Source: CAZKUN01 sp964555935 (GTDB lineage Bacteria > Armatimonadota > Zipacnadia > Zipacnadales > VGFC01). From it: a stretch of DNA of 64,000 nucleotides. The stretch lies in assembly GCA_964555935.1 (NCBI GenBank), contig CAZKUN010000007.1:23699-87698 (forward strand), written 5' to 3'. Made by a program: the position numbers and the translations under genes. Shown here one piece after another: positions 1 to 7,582 of this stretch. Below the pieces are notes generated by a model. The model was not told the DNA's origin. It ran no database searches and saw only the letters and a program-made list of their open reading frames with translations. Position 1 is the stretch's first letter, and the number at the start of each line of letters is the position of its first letter.

Positions 1-414
1 ACCGCTAGCCTTAAGGAACGCGACCGAATCCTCGATCATCATCAGGTTCTCATCACGGCTGCATCGCAGAACGTGCTCGACATGCAGGTCCCACGACTTG
101 CCGAAGATTGTGATGACGGGCGCGTCGCTGCTGATGAGGGCCGCTAGTTGCGGATCGTCGGCCGCCTCGACGCCCGCCCGGCGCGTGCTGCCAAACGCCG
201 CGAGCTTCACGTGCTTCAGATCGAGTTCGCGCGCCACCGCGAAGAACTCCGTGTCTCGCGGGCTGCTCGGATTCGGCCAGCCGCCCTCGACGTAGTCGAC
301 GCCAAGTTCGTCCAGCAACTGGGTAATCCGGCGCTTGTCCTCAACGCTGAAACTGATGCCCTCGCCCTGGGCGCCGTCTCTTAGGGTCGTGTCGTAGACT
401 TCGATTCTGCTCAT
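1..414 (-). CDS. cimA: Citramalate synthase-like (2-isopropylmalate/homocitrate synthase family), N-terminal part
   Basis: The gene runs off the left edge, so only the first 138 codons are visible. The protein begins MSRIEVYDTTLRDGAQGEG, the classic start of the DRE-TIM metallolyase family; the D-T-T-L-R-D-G-x-Q motif carries the metal-binding Asp and catalytic Arg. The following VEGGWPNPSSPRDTEFF stretch (VEGG instead of the VEAG of LeuA) and FGSTRR favour citramalate synthase, which condenses pyruvate and acetyl-CoA in the threonine-independent route to isoleucine. A T-box leader with a probable Ile specifier lies just upstream and supports the same pathway. Homocitrate or isopropylmalate synthase cannot be excluded without the C-terminal regulatory domain. 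Confidence 0.85.
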   Translation of the reverse strand, partial: MSRIEVYDTTLRDGAQGEGISFSVEDKRRITQLLDELGVDYVEGGWPNPSSPRDTEFFAVARELDLKHVKLAAFGSTRRAGVEAADDPQLAALISSDAPVITIFGKSWDLHVEHVLRCSRDENLMMIEDSVAFLKASG

Positions 415-460
415 GGATTCGTCTCGCTTACGCGTCGGTGACGCCGGACCAACGGGCAAC

Positions 461-496
461 AAAAAAGCAGCTCATCTCTTCTCAGAGACGAGCCGC
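461..496 (-). terminator. Intrinsic terminator of the T-box leader
   Basis: On the minus strand the arms GCGGCTCGTCTCT and AGAGATGAGCTGC (complement of 467-496) enclose a GAGA loop and are followed by TTTTTTG, a textbook Rho-independent terminator. The T-box core sits about 15 bases upstream and would form the competing antiterminator when bound by uncharged tRNA. Confidence 0.88.
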
Positions 497-760
497 TTGG
501 TGCGAGGCCCGCGGTACCACTCTGTTTGGCCCGGCGCGTCTGGGCCCACTTGCTCCGCACGGGAGAGACAGCTCTCCGACACGGCCCTCGGGATAACGGT
601 CGAGGATCCGGCGGAGCCTACTGAAGCCAGTAGCTGGTTCGGTCCGCGGCTCAGGGGTGATATCGGCGAGCGGCCTATCCTGCCGGGATCTCAGCGCCCC
701 CGGCTCTCTGTAAGGGCCTTCCGCTCCGACACGCCCCATCTCAGCCAATGCGTTCGATTG
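461..760 (-). ncRNA. T-box leader, probable isoleucine specifier, upstream of cimA
   Basis: Read on the minus strand, the leader contains the invariant T-box core AGTGGTACCGCG (complement of 510-521), which pairs with the uncharged tRNA acceptor end. An AGAGAG-type stem I start with the following GGGGGCGCTGAGATCCCGGC lies near 690-710. A specifier region reads GATATCACCCCTGAG; the triplet ATC followed by a purine (complement of 659-661) would be an isoleucine codon. A terminator hairpin follows the T-box sequence. The order promoter, stem I, specifier, T-box, terminator, gene is that of the transcription-attenuation class in Firmicutes. The codon assignment is from pattern matching, not from a folded model. 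Confidence 0.85.
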
Positions 761-768
761 TAGAGTTG

Positions 769-797
769 CTTATACCACAATACCCCTCGTCGGGCAA
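769..797 (-). promoter_or_regulatory. Sigma-70-like promoter of the T-box/cimA transcript
   Basis: On the minus strand TTGCCC (complement of 792-797) is followed after exactly 17 bases by TATAAG (complement of 769-774). It lies about 10 bases before the likely leader start. Spacing and both hexamers fit a vegetative promoter. The rest of the gap 775-893 shows no gene. Confidence 0.6.
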
Positions 798-893
798 GGG
801 GAGCCCCTCGCCGCGCGGAGGTCAATCCGGCTGCCGACGCGAAGCCCGACGCACAGCCGAAGCCCTCGACCGCGGTCCATGGAGGCGTCCCTG

Positions 894-2300
894 ATGCTAC
901 CTATCGTGACGATGCTTGTCTGCCTTCTGTTAGCCATCACTGCTGTGGCGGGCGCTGAGCCGCCTAGTGCCGTAGTGGAGGTCGAGGAAGATGTCTACAC
1001 CTACGAGCCAGCCGACAACGGCGCCGGGCCGCTGTGGTGCCATGGCTCGACGTGCCTCGTGAGGATCGGCGACCGCGTGCTGGCTTCCGGTCTTGAGACC
1101 ATCGAGGGCATGAAGCCGATGAACAACGTCCGCTGGACGCTCTGGACGCGCGATGCCGACCGGTGGCGTTTGGTCCGCACGGATGAGGCGAACCGCACGC
1201 GGGAGCCCGCGCCGATGGCGACCTATGAAGGCGGGCCCGCGTTCCTGTCGGTCAACCCGACCCTCGCCACGCCGGGCGAGTACGGCGGCCCGGCCGTTCC
1301 CCAGATTCTCCAACTCGACGTCGCCGACCCCGATGCCGAGGCGGTAACCCTCCTCCCGACATGGGATGGCGAGCCGGCGTTTACCGAGCACTCATACCGC
1401 AGCTTCGTGGCCGATGGACCGGGCCGCGAGTTGGCGCTCTTCCAGAACATCGGCTACAACCACGTGGAATGGGCGTTCCGCGATAGCGCCGGCGAGTGGT
1501 CCGCGCAGGGGAAGCTCGAGTGGCCATTCGGCGCGGAATACGACAAGCCCCAGCCGATCCGGGTCTGCTACCCGACTGTCGCGATGAAGGACCGCGCCGT
1601 CCACTTCTGCGGTGTCAGCGACATCATCGAGCCGTATGACAGATGGCGCGAATACAAGGAAGAACTCACCGGGCGCAAGTGGGACTACGATTTCCGCCGG
1701 CTGTTCTACGTTCAATCGGCCGATATCTCCACCGGCGAATTCGGCGAGTGGGTTGAGGTCTCCAGCCGCGACAGCACCTGCGGCTGGATCATGCCTTGCG
1801 ACCTCTGGATCGCGCCGGATGGCGCGGCGCACATCATCTGGAACGAGCGAGCGCTTGATGAGCGGCTCAAGGAGGAGTTCTTCCCCGAGGAGAAGCAGCG
1901 CCACCAGCTCAACTACGCGGTGGTCCGCGAAGGCAAGGTAGTGATGAAGCGTACGCTGCAAGAGGGTGGCGACGGCTTGCCGCCGGAGACGCCGGGGCGC
2001 GGGCGATTCCACGTCACGCCCGACGGTCGCTTGCTCGTCTTCTACCACATGAGTGGATCGAGGCCCGACGGCGCCGGGTTCGCGGAGAATCGCTTGCTGG
2101 AGATCTACCCGGACGGCACGATCAGTTCGCCGACAGTGGTCGATCTAGGCAATCCGTTCACCTCCTTCTTCACCGCCACCCCACGGGCTGGTTCCGCGCC
2201 GTCGGACGTCCTGGATGTGTTTGGTGAGTGCGCCAACACCCAGCGGACGCTGCGCTACGCGCGGATCCGGATTGAGCCCGCGGGCACGGACGGCAGGTAG
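894..2300 (+). CDS. Exported protein, possible beta-propeller (BNR/sialidase-like)
   Basis: A 468-residue protein with a clear N-terminal signal sequence (MLPIVTMLVCLLLAITAVAG, then AEPP). The start at 894 is preferred over an in-frame ATG at 879 because a GGAGG at 881-885 lies 8 bases before it. The mature part is rich in short beta strands with repeated D/P-D-G turns (for example WIAPDGAAHIIW, HVTPDGRLLVFYH), which suggests a propeller of the BNR/sialidase type in the periplasm or outside the cell. No Asp-box set or catalytic triad could be assigned, so the activity is unknown. It stands alone on the plus strand, divergent from the T-box/cimA transcript. Confidence 0.6.
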   Translation: MLPIVTMLVCLLLAITAVAGAEPPSAVVEVEEDVYTYEPADNGAGPLWCHGSTCLVRIGDRVLASGLETIEGMKPMNNVRWTLWTRDADRWRLVRTDEANRTREPAPMATYEGGPAFLSVNPTLATPGEYGGPAVPQILQLDVADPDAEAVTLLPTWDGEPAFTEHSYRSFVADGPGRELALFQNIGYNHVEWAFRDSAGEWSAQGKLEWPFGAEYDKPQPIRVCYPTVAMKDRAVHFCGVSDIIEPYDRWREYKEELTGRKWDYDFRRLFYVQSADISTGEFGEWVEVSSRDSTCGWIMPCDLWIAPDGAAHIIWNERALDERLKEEFFPEEKQRHQLNYAVVREGKVVMKRTLQEGGDGLPPETPGRGRFHVTPDGRLLVFYHMSGSRPDGAGFAENRLLEIYPDGTISSPTVVDLGNPFTSFFTATPRAGSAPSDVLDVFGECANTQRTLRYARIRIEPAGTDGR

Positions 2301-2366
2301 GTCCCTCGCATCCCGAGGGCGAAGCTCGTCCACGTCGGATGCCATAGGAAAGCGAGCACAGACGCC

Positions 2367-3236
2367 ATGGCCGTGACGCAGGTCGATTCGGACTCTCTGC
2401 ACGGGCTGGGTATGAGGTCCGCCGATGCGGAGGGCATCAGGAAGACACTGCTGCGCGGCCGCGGCGTCATCTTCGTATGTGGTCCCCGGGGAAGCGGTCG
2501 ACACTCGGCGATGTACAGCATTCTCTGCTCGGTCAACCACGAATCCCAGAGCCTCATCCTTGGCGATACGTCCGTGCAAGACTGCCTCGATGGCGTCAGC
2601 CAGACGCAGCTTCAACCAGGCGAGCGCCTGGCCGACTGGATGCAAACGGCCATGCGCGCCGACGCCGACGTTGTGATGGTCAAGCCGCTCGATACCATCG
2701 CCGACGCCATCAGCGTCGTTCGCGCCGCCGGTCGGCGCATCGTGCTGGTCGGCTCGGACGCCGAGAGCAGCCTCGGACCGCTATGCGAGATGATGGACAT
2801 GGGCGCGAGCCCGGAGGTGATCTGCAACTCCGTTACCCTCGTCATCGCCACTCGCATCGTGCCGCGTCTCTGCCCGTACTGCCGCCGCGAGATCAAGCTC
2901 CCGACCGAGGTGCTGGCGCCGTTTGCGCCGCTCCAGCAGATCACGCACGACACGCGCGCGTTTGAGAGTCCCGGCTGTGATTCATGCGCGAAGACGGGTC
3001 GTCGCGGCTGGGTTGGCCTGTATGAGGTCCGGGAGGTCGGGCCGCAACTGCAGAGCATCCTGGGCGGGGATTACTCTCCCAAGTCTCTCACCGACGCGAG
3101 CATGTGCACGACCGCGATGTCGATCATGTCCCACGCGCTCGAGAAGTCCCAGGCCGGCCTGGTCGATCTCCGCGATCTCCTCCCGCTCGTTAACAGCTGC
3201 CCCTTCGACAACGATATCCGCTTCTGGGAGAACTGA
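2367..3236 (+). CDS. Degenerate GspE/PilB-type ATPase C-terminal domain (probable pseudo-ATPase)
   Basis: The 289-residue protein aligns by eye to the C-terminal ATPase half of type II secretion/type IV pilus motors and lacks the N-terminal domains. The Walker A region reads GPRGSGRHS (about 39-47), with Arg where the catalytic Lys should be. The Walker B region RADADVVMVKPLDT lacks the G-E-I/V-R-D Glu, and the His box (usually GHLVLSTLHTN) is replaced by RRIVLVGSDAES. The structural zinc-site cysteines survive (CPYC, later CDSC), as does the following GLYEV stretch. The sequence therefore suggests a folded but catalytically inactive paralogue, perhaps a regulator of a motor ATPase. No pilus genes adjoin it. 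The start codon is uncertain because no good ribosome-binding site precedes 2367. Confidence 0.7.
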   Translation: MAVTQVDSDSLHGLGMRSADAEGIRKTLLRGRGVIFVCGPRGSGRHSAMYSILCSVNHESQSLILGDTSVQDCLDGVSQTQLQPGERLADWMQTAMRADADVVMVKPLDTIADAISVVRAAGRRIVLVGSDAESSLGPLCEMMDMGASPEVICNSVTLVIATRIVPRLCPYCRREIKLPTEVLAPFAPLQQITHDTRAFESPGCDSCAKTGRRGWVGLYEVREVGPQLQSILGGDYSPKSLTDASMCTTAMSIMSHALEKSQAGLVDLRDLLPLVNSCPFDNDIRFWEN

Positions 3237-3257
3237 CGCCCGAAGGGATGACCTGCC

Positions 3258-4634
3258 ATGGCCGATCCCCTCGCCGGCCGCGCGGATGAGTATCTACGTC
3301 TCCAGGAGGAGCTGTTCGTCCACGAGCCGGACGGGCTGCTCTACAACTGGATCAACTTGCGGACGCGAAAGCCCTTCCGCGCCGATGAGCTGCCTGACGA
3401 CATCGTCTATCGCTGTCGTTCAGGCATGCCCGACGCGCTGACGTGGATCAACGGCGAGAACACGATCTGCAAGACGGGCTTCTACCTCGCCGCGATGAGC
3501 ATGGCGTATGAGCTGACGGGCGAGGAGCGCTACCTCGCGATCGCCCAGCGCCAGTTCGGGGCCATCTACACCATCTTCGAGTTGACCGCCGAGCTGCTGG
3601 GAGAGACAGGCTGGATTCCCAAGGCCTTCGGCTGGATCCCCCAATGCGCGTATTCCCACGACATGAATGGCGACCAGATGGATCCGGTCATGGCCGCGCT
3701 GCTTCAGTACTCGCGCGTTGCGCCGGAGCCGGATCGCGGCCGGGCGGCTGAGGTCGTTACGGCGGTCGTCGACATGCTCATGCGCTGGGATTACTGCGTG
3801 ACATTCCCGTTCACTGGGGGGATGTCGGGTGGACGAGGGAGCCTGTGGGACACCCCCAACATCAACGAGCAACCGGCGTTACTGACGTGGTTGCTGCTGG
3901 CTGAGGAGATCAGCGGCGAGTCGCGATATCGTGACGAATACGAGCGCGTGCTCGCGGCGGGGCACAAGGGCAATCTGCTGAACCTCACGCGCGTACAGAT
4001 GTCGGCGCTAGCGCGCGAGGCTCGTCTTGAGAACGTAGCGGATCTGGCGCATTTCGCCGGGATTCCCGCCATGGACGAGCCGGAGGTGGCCTCTCTCCCG
4101 CCTGGCGAGAAGCCCGAGGACTACGTGCTGGCGGGCGGCGGGTGGTACGTCAACGGTCACGCCTGCCGGTACTTGGCGGACCGAGACGAGCAGCGCGCCG
4201 ATCACTGGCGCGGGCAGTTGCGCCGCTGGTGGGAGGACGAGATCTCCTGCACCTACGTCGCCGAACACCGTGCGGGCTACCTCTCCGTCTACCGGAATCC
4301 GACCACCGGAAGGCTGCACCACTTCACGCCCCGCATCATCGAGGGGATCCCGCCGATTCGCCGCAACTTCCTGAGCTGGTGCAAGGGCAACTGGCTGCAT
4401 ACCGGCGATTACTGGGCGGCGATGGCGCTCTACGCCTGGGAGCTGCTTGGCGAGGATAGCATGAAGCAAATGGTGCTGGGCCATCTCACCCAGGCGACGC
4501 CCGAGGACATGGTGTGGATCAAGGACCCGTCCGGCGAGCTGCCGCCGCAGAGCGCGTACCTCGCCGACTGCTTCTTCGGCCCAAGCGTGTGGCTGTACGT
4601 CTACTGGCGCGCGCGCAAGGTGGGGTTGCTCTGA
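3258..4634 (+). CDS. Hypothetical protein, probable helical (six-hairpin) barrel
   Basis: This 458-residue protein has no signal peptide. It is rich in paired helices and aromatic/Gly loops (INGENTICKTGFYLAAMSMA, WYVNGHACRYLADRDEQRAD) and has the look of the (alpha/alpha)6-barrel glycosidase/epimerase fold often encoded near sugar genes in Planctomycetota and Armatimonadota. I cannot place catalytic residues. It starts 21 bases after the degenerate GspE-like gene. The fold is an inference and no substrate can be named. Confidence 0.5.
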   Translation: MADPLAGRADEYLRLQEELFVHEPDGLLYNWINLRTRKPFRADELPDDIVYRCRSGMPDALTWINGENTICKTGFYLAAMSMAYELTGEERYLAIAQRQFGAIYTIFELTAELLGETGWIPKAFGWIPQCAYSHDMNGDQMDPVMAALLQYSRVAPEPDRGRAAEVVTAVVDMLMRWDYCVTFPFTGGMSGGRGSLWDTPNINEQPALLTWLLLAEEISGESRYRDEYERVLAAGHKGNLLNLTRVQMSALAREARLENVADLAHFAGIPAMDEPEVASLPPGEKPEDYVLAGGGWYVNGHACRYLADRDEQRADHWRGQLRRWWEDEISCTYVAEHRAGYLSVYRNPTTGRLHHFTPRIIEGIPPIRRNFLSWCKGNWLHTGDYWAAMALYAWELLGEDSMKQMVLGHLTQATPEDMVWIKDPSGELPPQSAYLADCFFGPSVWLYVYWRARKVGLL

Positions 4635-4643
4635 GAACCGCGA

Positions 4644-4669
4644 AGAGCCTCCCACCCCTGGGAAGCTCT
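4644..4669. terminator. Hairpin between convergent genes
   Basis: Arms AGAGCCTCCCA and TGGGAAGCTCT pair around a CCCC loop with one mismatch. The hairpin lies between the ends of a plus-strand gene (4634) and a minus-strand gene (4718), so it could serve both. There is no T-run on either side. Confidence 0.4.
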
Positions 4670-4717
4670 CCTACCGCATCGGCCGTCCGGATGGGCGTTG
4701 CTGGTCGATCGGGCCGA

Positions 4718-5113
4718 TCAGTAGTTCGCGATGACGAAGAAGATGCAGTAGATGGTCGCGTAGCCGAACACCGTCACCCACAGCGCCCGGCGCACGAGCC
4801 CGCAGCGTTCGAACTTCAGCTTGTTGAACAGCCAGATGGGCATGATGGTCAGACAGGCCTTGACCGCGACGAACGCCGTCACTCCGCCGGATTCCCAGAC
4901 CCAACGCATTAACGGGTTGTACTCTTCCATCATCCCGTTCATCAGCATATACACGGAACTGATGGTGTCAGCCACCGAGATCAGCACGAAGATGATCATC
5001 GGCAGAAGGAGCGTCCTGACTTCGGCGTCAGTTGGACCCTCACCGGTTGTAGGGTTATCGCTCACTCGATCAAGCACCGCCGTCGTAATTCCGTCGCTGC
5101 AACTCATCGGCAT
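4718..5113 (-). CDS. DUF5658-like small membrane protein
   Basis: A 131-residue integral membrane protein with about three helices: residues 35-60 (LLPMIIFVLISVADTISSVY), a long middle helix (AFVAVKACLTIMPIWLF) and a C-terminal one (FGYATIYCIFFVIANY). The N-x-L-D/A-D-T ... EEYNPLMRWVWESGG pattern between helices one and two matches DUF5658, whose function is unknown. ATG at 5113 is chosen because GAGGAG (complement of 5119-5124) lies 5 bases upstream; a TTG one codon earlier is too close. It shares the strand with the next small anchored protein but is separated by about 115 bases that hold only a weak hairpin (CCCCAT/ATGGGG near 5161-5176). Confidence 0.65.
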   Translation of the reverse strand: MPMSCSDGITTAVLDRVSDNPTTGEGPTDAEVRTLLLPMIIFVLISVADTISSVYMLMNGMMEEYNPLMRWVWESGGVTAFVAVKACLTIMPIWLFNKLKFERCGLVRRALWVTVFGYATIYCIFFVIANY

Positions 5114-5228
5114 CAATGCTCCTCAGACAGAGCTAGGACCTTCAGCATCGTAGTGGGACCCCATAGTCCCCGATGGGGGAGAATTCCGCATTAAGGCGAC
5201 CTGAATTGTTTGCAACAGTTGTGCGGGG

Positions 5229-5723
5229 CTAGCCGGTAGCCTCGCGATCCGAGGGCACATCGTCGTCTTCAGGCTCTGAGGGCGGCGGTCTGGGTGGCTG
5301 GGGCATGGTGGCGTGCTGCGCGCGGCCGCCCTCGTGGACGACGTACGCAAGGACGGGGCCATCGAGATCGATGTCCACCGTACCGTAGAATGCCACTGCC
5401 CGCCAACCAGTCGGCGCTCCCGCCGGCATCCGATGGCTAAATACAACGCGCATCGGAGCGCTGTGCAGTGCCCCATCGCGTTCAGTGACGATCTCGACGG
5501 CGCTGATCTTCGTGGGGTGGGCGGCCAGGCCAACAACCAAGCCGCGCCCAGCCCGCATAGGGATAGCGAACCGGCCGTCGCCGAATCGCGGCGTAAGGTA
5601 CTCAATCATCGGCGCCACGGCGAGGGCGTCCGCACGCTTGTCCCTCGCTTGCCACGCGAACAGCCCAACGCTCGCCGCGACCGCTCCTACAATCGACCAC
5701 GCCGCCCATCGAGCCCGCCGCAC
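5229..5723 (-). CDS. Hypothetical membrane-anchored protein
   Basis: A 164-residue protein starting with GTG. Residues 7-24 (AAWSIVGAVAASVGLFAW) form a single N-terminal anchor after two arginines, so the rest is probably periplasmic or extracellular. The middle has regular beta-strand character (FAIPMRAGRGLVVGLAA, RMPAGAPTGWRAVAFYG), and the tail is Pro/Asp/Glu-rich. I do not recognise the family. A GGGGGGA run precedes the GTG. An upstream minus-strand frame ending at 5727 overlaps closely but shows no convincing coding character. Confidence 0.5.
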   Translation of the reverse strand: MRRARWAAWSIVGAVAASVGLFAWQARDKRADALAVAPMIEYLTPRFGDGRFAIPMRAGRGLVVGLAAHPTKISAVEIVTERDGALHSAPMRVVFSHRMPAGAPTGWRAVAFYGTVDIDLDGPVLAYVVHEGGRAQHATMPQPPRPPPSEPEDDDVPSDREATG

Positions 5724-5927
5724 GGCTCATTCCCCCCGTCCGAGATCGGTTACGCCCGCCTTCTCTAGCCCCGACCAAAGACCTCCGCCAGCCCATCGCT
5801 CGCGGGCAGTGACAATCACATTGGTGAAAACTCGCGGATTCACGGTATACACGTACCAGTACCGAGTGCAATGCTGCGCTGGGTCGACAGCGTAACAGGC
5901 CGAACGCTGACACGCTACTCGCCTCGC

Positions 5928-5936
5928 AGAAGGAGG
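5928..5936 (+). promoter_or_regulatory. Strong Shine-Dalgarno that points to a CTG start
   Basis: AGAAGGAGG is a near-perfect match to the 16S anti-SD. The only in-frame candidate start at normal spacing is CTG at 5943 (6 bases away). The next ATG in frame with good context is at 6061, inside the predicted first membrane segment. Confidence 0.5.
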
Positions 5937-5942
5937 CCCGCC

Positions 5943-7577
5943 CTGACCGCGGACGCCAGAATTGCCCCAACCAAGTGGCGCATCAGAGGCAGCCTCCCTA
6001 AGGTACTGCCGGCCGTGCGGCCGGTCTTCCTCGCAGGGCTCGTTCTCGTCGAGCAGAGCATGACGTCCACGGCGCTGGTGGTCGCCGCGCTGTACGTGGC
6101 GCTCGCGTGTGCCGCCGAGGGCTATCCCGCGAAGGGACGCGGCACCCGATCGGCCATCACCGGGGTGTTCATCCTCGCCGACATCGTCTGGCTCGTCATC
6201 GCCATCGACCACTTCGGATTCATCCCAGTGCTCCTGCCGTTTGGCTACGCCGTCGCAGCCGGCGTGGTTGCGGCGTGTGTGTCATGGACGCTCGGGATTG
6301 AGGTCCCGTTGCTGGCCACCATCATCTACTACTGCGCGGCGCTGGTTTACTGCAGCGTGATGAACCAGGTGCTTGCAGGAGAGGCGACGGTCTACCTGGC
6401 CGCCGCCCTGACGCTGGCCGGGGGCCTGCTGGGATACGTTGGCGGGGAGGTCTACCGCCTCGACCGCAGCCGTCGCGCCCACGATCGATTGAGATTGCTC
6501 AGTTCAGCCGACAGCGAAATGGCTGAGGCCGAAGGCGATGGCGAGCTGTTCGTGACGATCTCGACCGCAGCCGCGAACATCGCTGAGGCCAGCCGCGTGT
6601 GGCTCATGCGCGTCGACGATGAGACGGGCATGATGCATCTAGAGACGCGAGCACGCGACTCGCGCAAGCTCTACAGCGCCCGATCAGTATCGGCCACCGA
6701 GGGCATCGCGGGTGAAGCTGTCCTGAAGGGGCGGGGCCTCATCATCAACGATGCCGCACCCCGTTCGAGACGGCTGTCAGACTTCGAGCAGCAGTTCGCC
6801 GACCACCACGTTATTGCCGTGCCGATTCCCGATGTCGATGGCACGATCGGCGTGATTCTCGCGACCCGCAAGCGCTCGCAGCCGGGGTTCACAACCACTG
6901 AACTCGACCTGCTGACAATGCTCGCCAGCGCCGGGGGCGCCAAGCTTCAGACCGCGCGCCTGCTTCGCCGGCTGCAGGTCTCCGCGACGCGCGATTCGCT
7001 GACGGGGCTGTATAACCACGGCACGTTCCTCGAGGAACTCCAGCGTCAGATCGAGCAAACGGCGGCCCGGAACGACCACTTCAGCCTCATCGTCTTGGAC
7101 ATGGACAAATTCAAGCAGATCAACGACACCGAGGGCCACATCGAGGGCGACCGGGTCCTCATGGCCCTGGCCCGGAAGCTCCAGGATCACTTCCGTCTGA
7201 CCGACTTCATCGCGCGCTGTGGTGGCGATGAGTTTGCCGTCCTGCTTCCCGGGATGAAGCGTGAGGACGCCCTGCCGATCGCCGACCGCGCGGCTGCGGC
7301 GATGGAGCAGATCGGCAAGGACCTCCGACTTCGCACGCCGACAACGGCGAGTTGGGGGATCGCGTCTTTCCCCGACGACGCGCGAACTGACAAGGAACTC
7401 TACCGGAAGGCTGACGCCCGGCTCTACATCGCCAAGCGCGCTGGCGGCGGACGCCTCGAGAGCGCGGGCGATGCCAGCTCTCCGCCCGACGAATCCCGCG
7501 ATATGTCCCGCGCGCCCGTCAGCCTTGAGCCGACCGACTCGGCCGACGGCACGCCGGCCGTCCGCAGCGCCGGGTAG
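5943..7577 (+). CDS. Membrane-bound GAF-GGDEF diguanylate cyclase
   Basis: About 544 residues from a proposed CTG start at 5943 placed by AGAAGGAGG at 5928-5936; an in-frame ATG exists at 5871 without an SD. The N-terminal third has about six membrane helices (from VFLAGLVLVEQSM to LAAALTLAGGLLGYVGG). A GAF domain follows (VTISTAAANIAEASRVWLM ... VIAVPIPDVDGTIGVIL), then a GGDEF domain. The active-site motif CGGDEFA is intact, the metal loop LDMDKFKQINDTEGH is present, and an RLTD five residues before GGDEF is a canonical c-di-GMP inhibitory site. It should therefore make c-di-GMP from GTP at the membrane with product inhibition. The tail after the catalytic domain is Ser/Pro/Asp-rich. It converges on the next gene with only 5 bases between stops. 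Confidence 0.85.
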   Translation: MTADARIAPTKWRIRGSLPKVLPAVRPVFLAGLVLVEQSMTSTALVVAALYVALACAAEGYPAKGRGTRSAITGVFILADIVWLVIAIDHFGFIPVLLPFGYAVAAGVVAACVSWTLGIEVPLLATIIYYCAALVYCSVMNQVLAGEATVYLAAALTLAGGLLGYVGGEVYRLDRSRRAHDRLRLLSSADSEMAEAEGDGELFVTISTAAANIAEASRVWLMRVDDETGMMHLETRARDSRKLYSARSVSATEGIAGEAVLKGRGLIINDAAPRSRRLSDFEQQFADHHVIAVPIPDVDGTIGVILATRKRSQPGFTTTELDLLTMLASAGGAKLQTARLLRRLQVSATRDSLTGLYNHGTFLEELQRQIEQTAARNDHFSLIVLDMDKFKQINDTEGHIEGDRVLMALARKLQDHFRLTDFIARCGGDEFAVLLPGMKREDALPIADRAAAAMEQIGKDLRLRTPTTASWGIASFPDDARTDKELYRKADARLYIAKRAGGGRLESAGDASSPPDESRDMSRAPVSLEPTDSADGTPAVRSAG

Positions 7578-7582
7578 GCGCC

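Noticed and set aside
5727..6212. Minus-strand frame ending next to the anchored protein gene
   Set aside because: Most of it is antisense to the diguanylate cyclase. The last 50 codons show no GC3 bias and no start with an SD.
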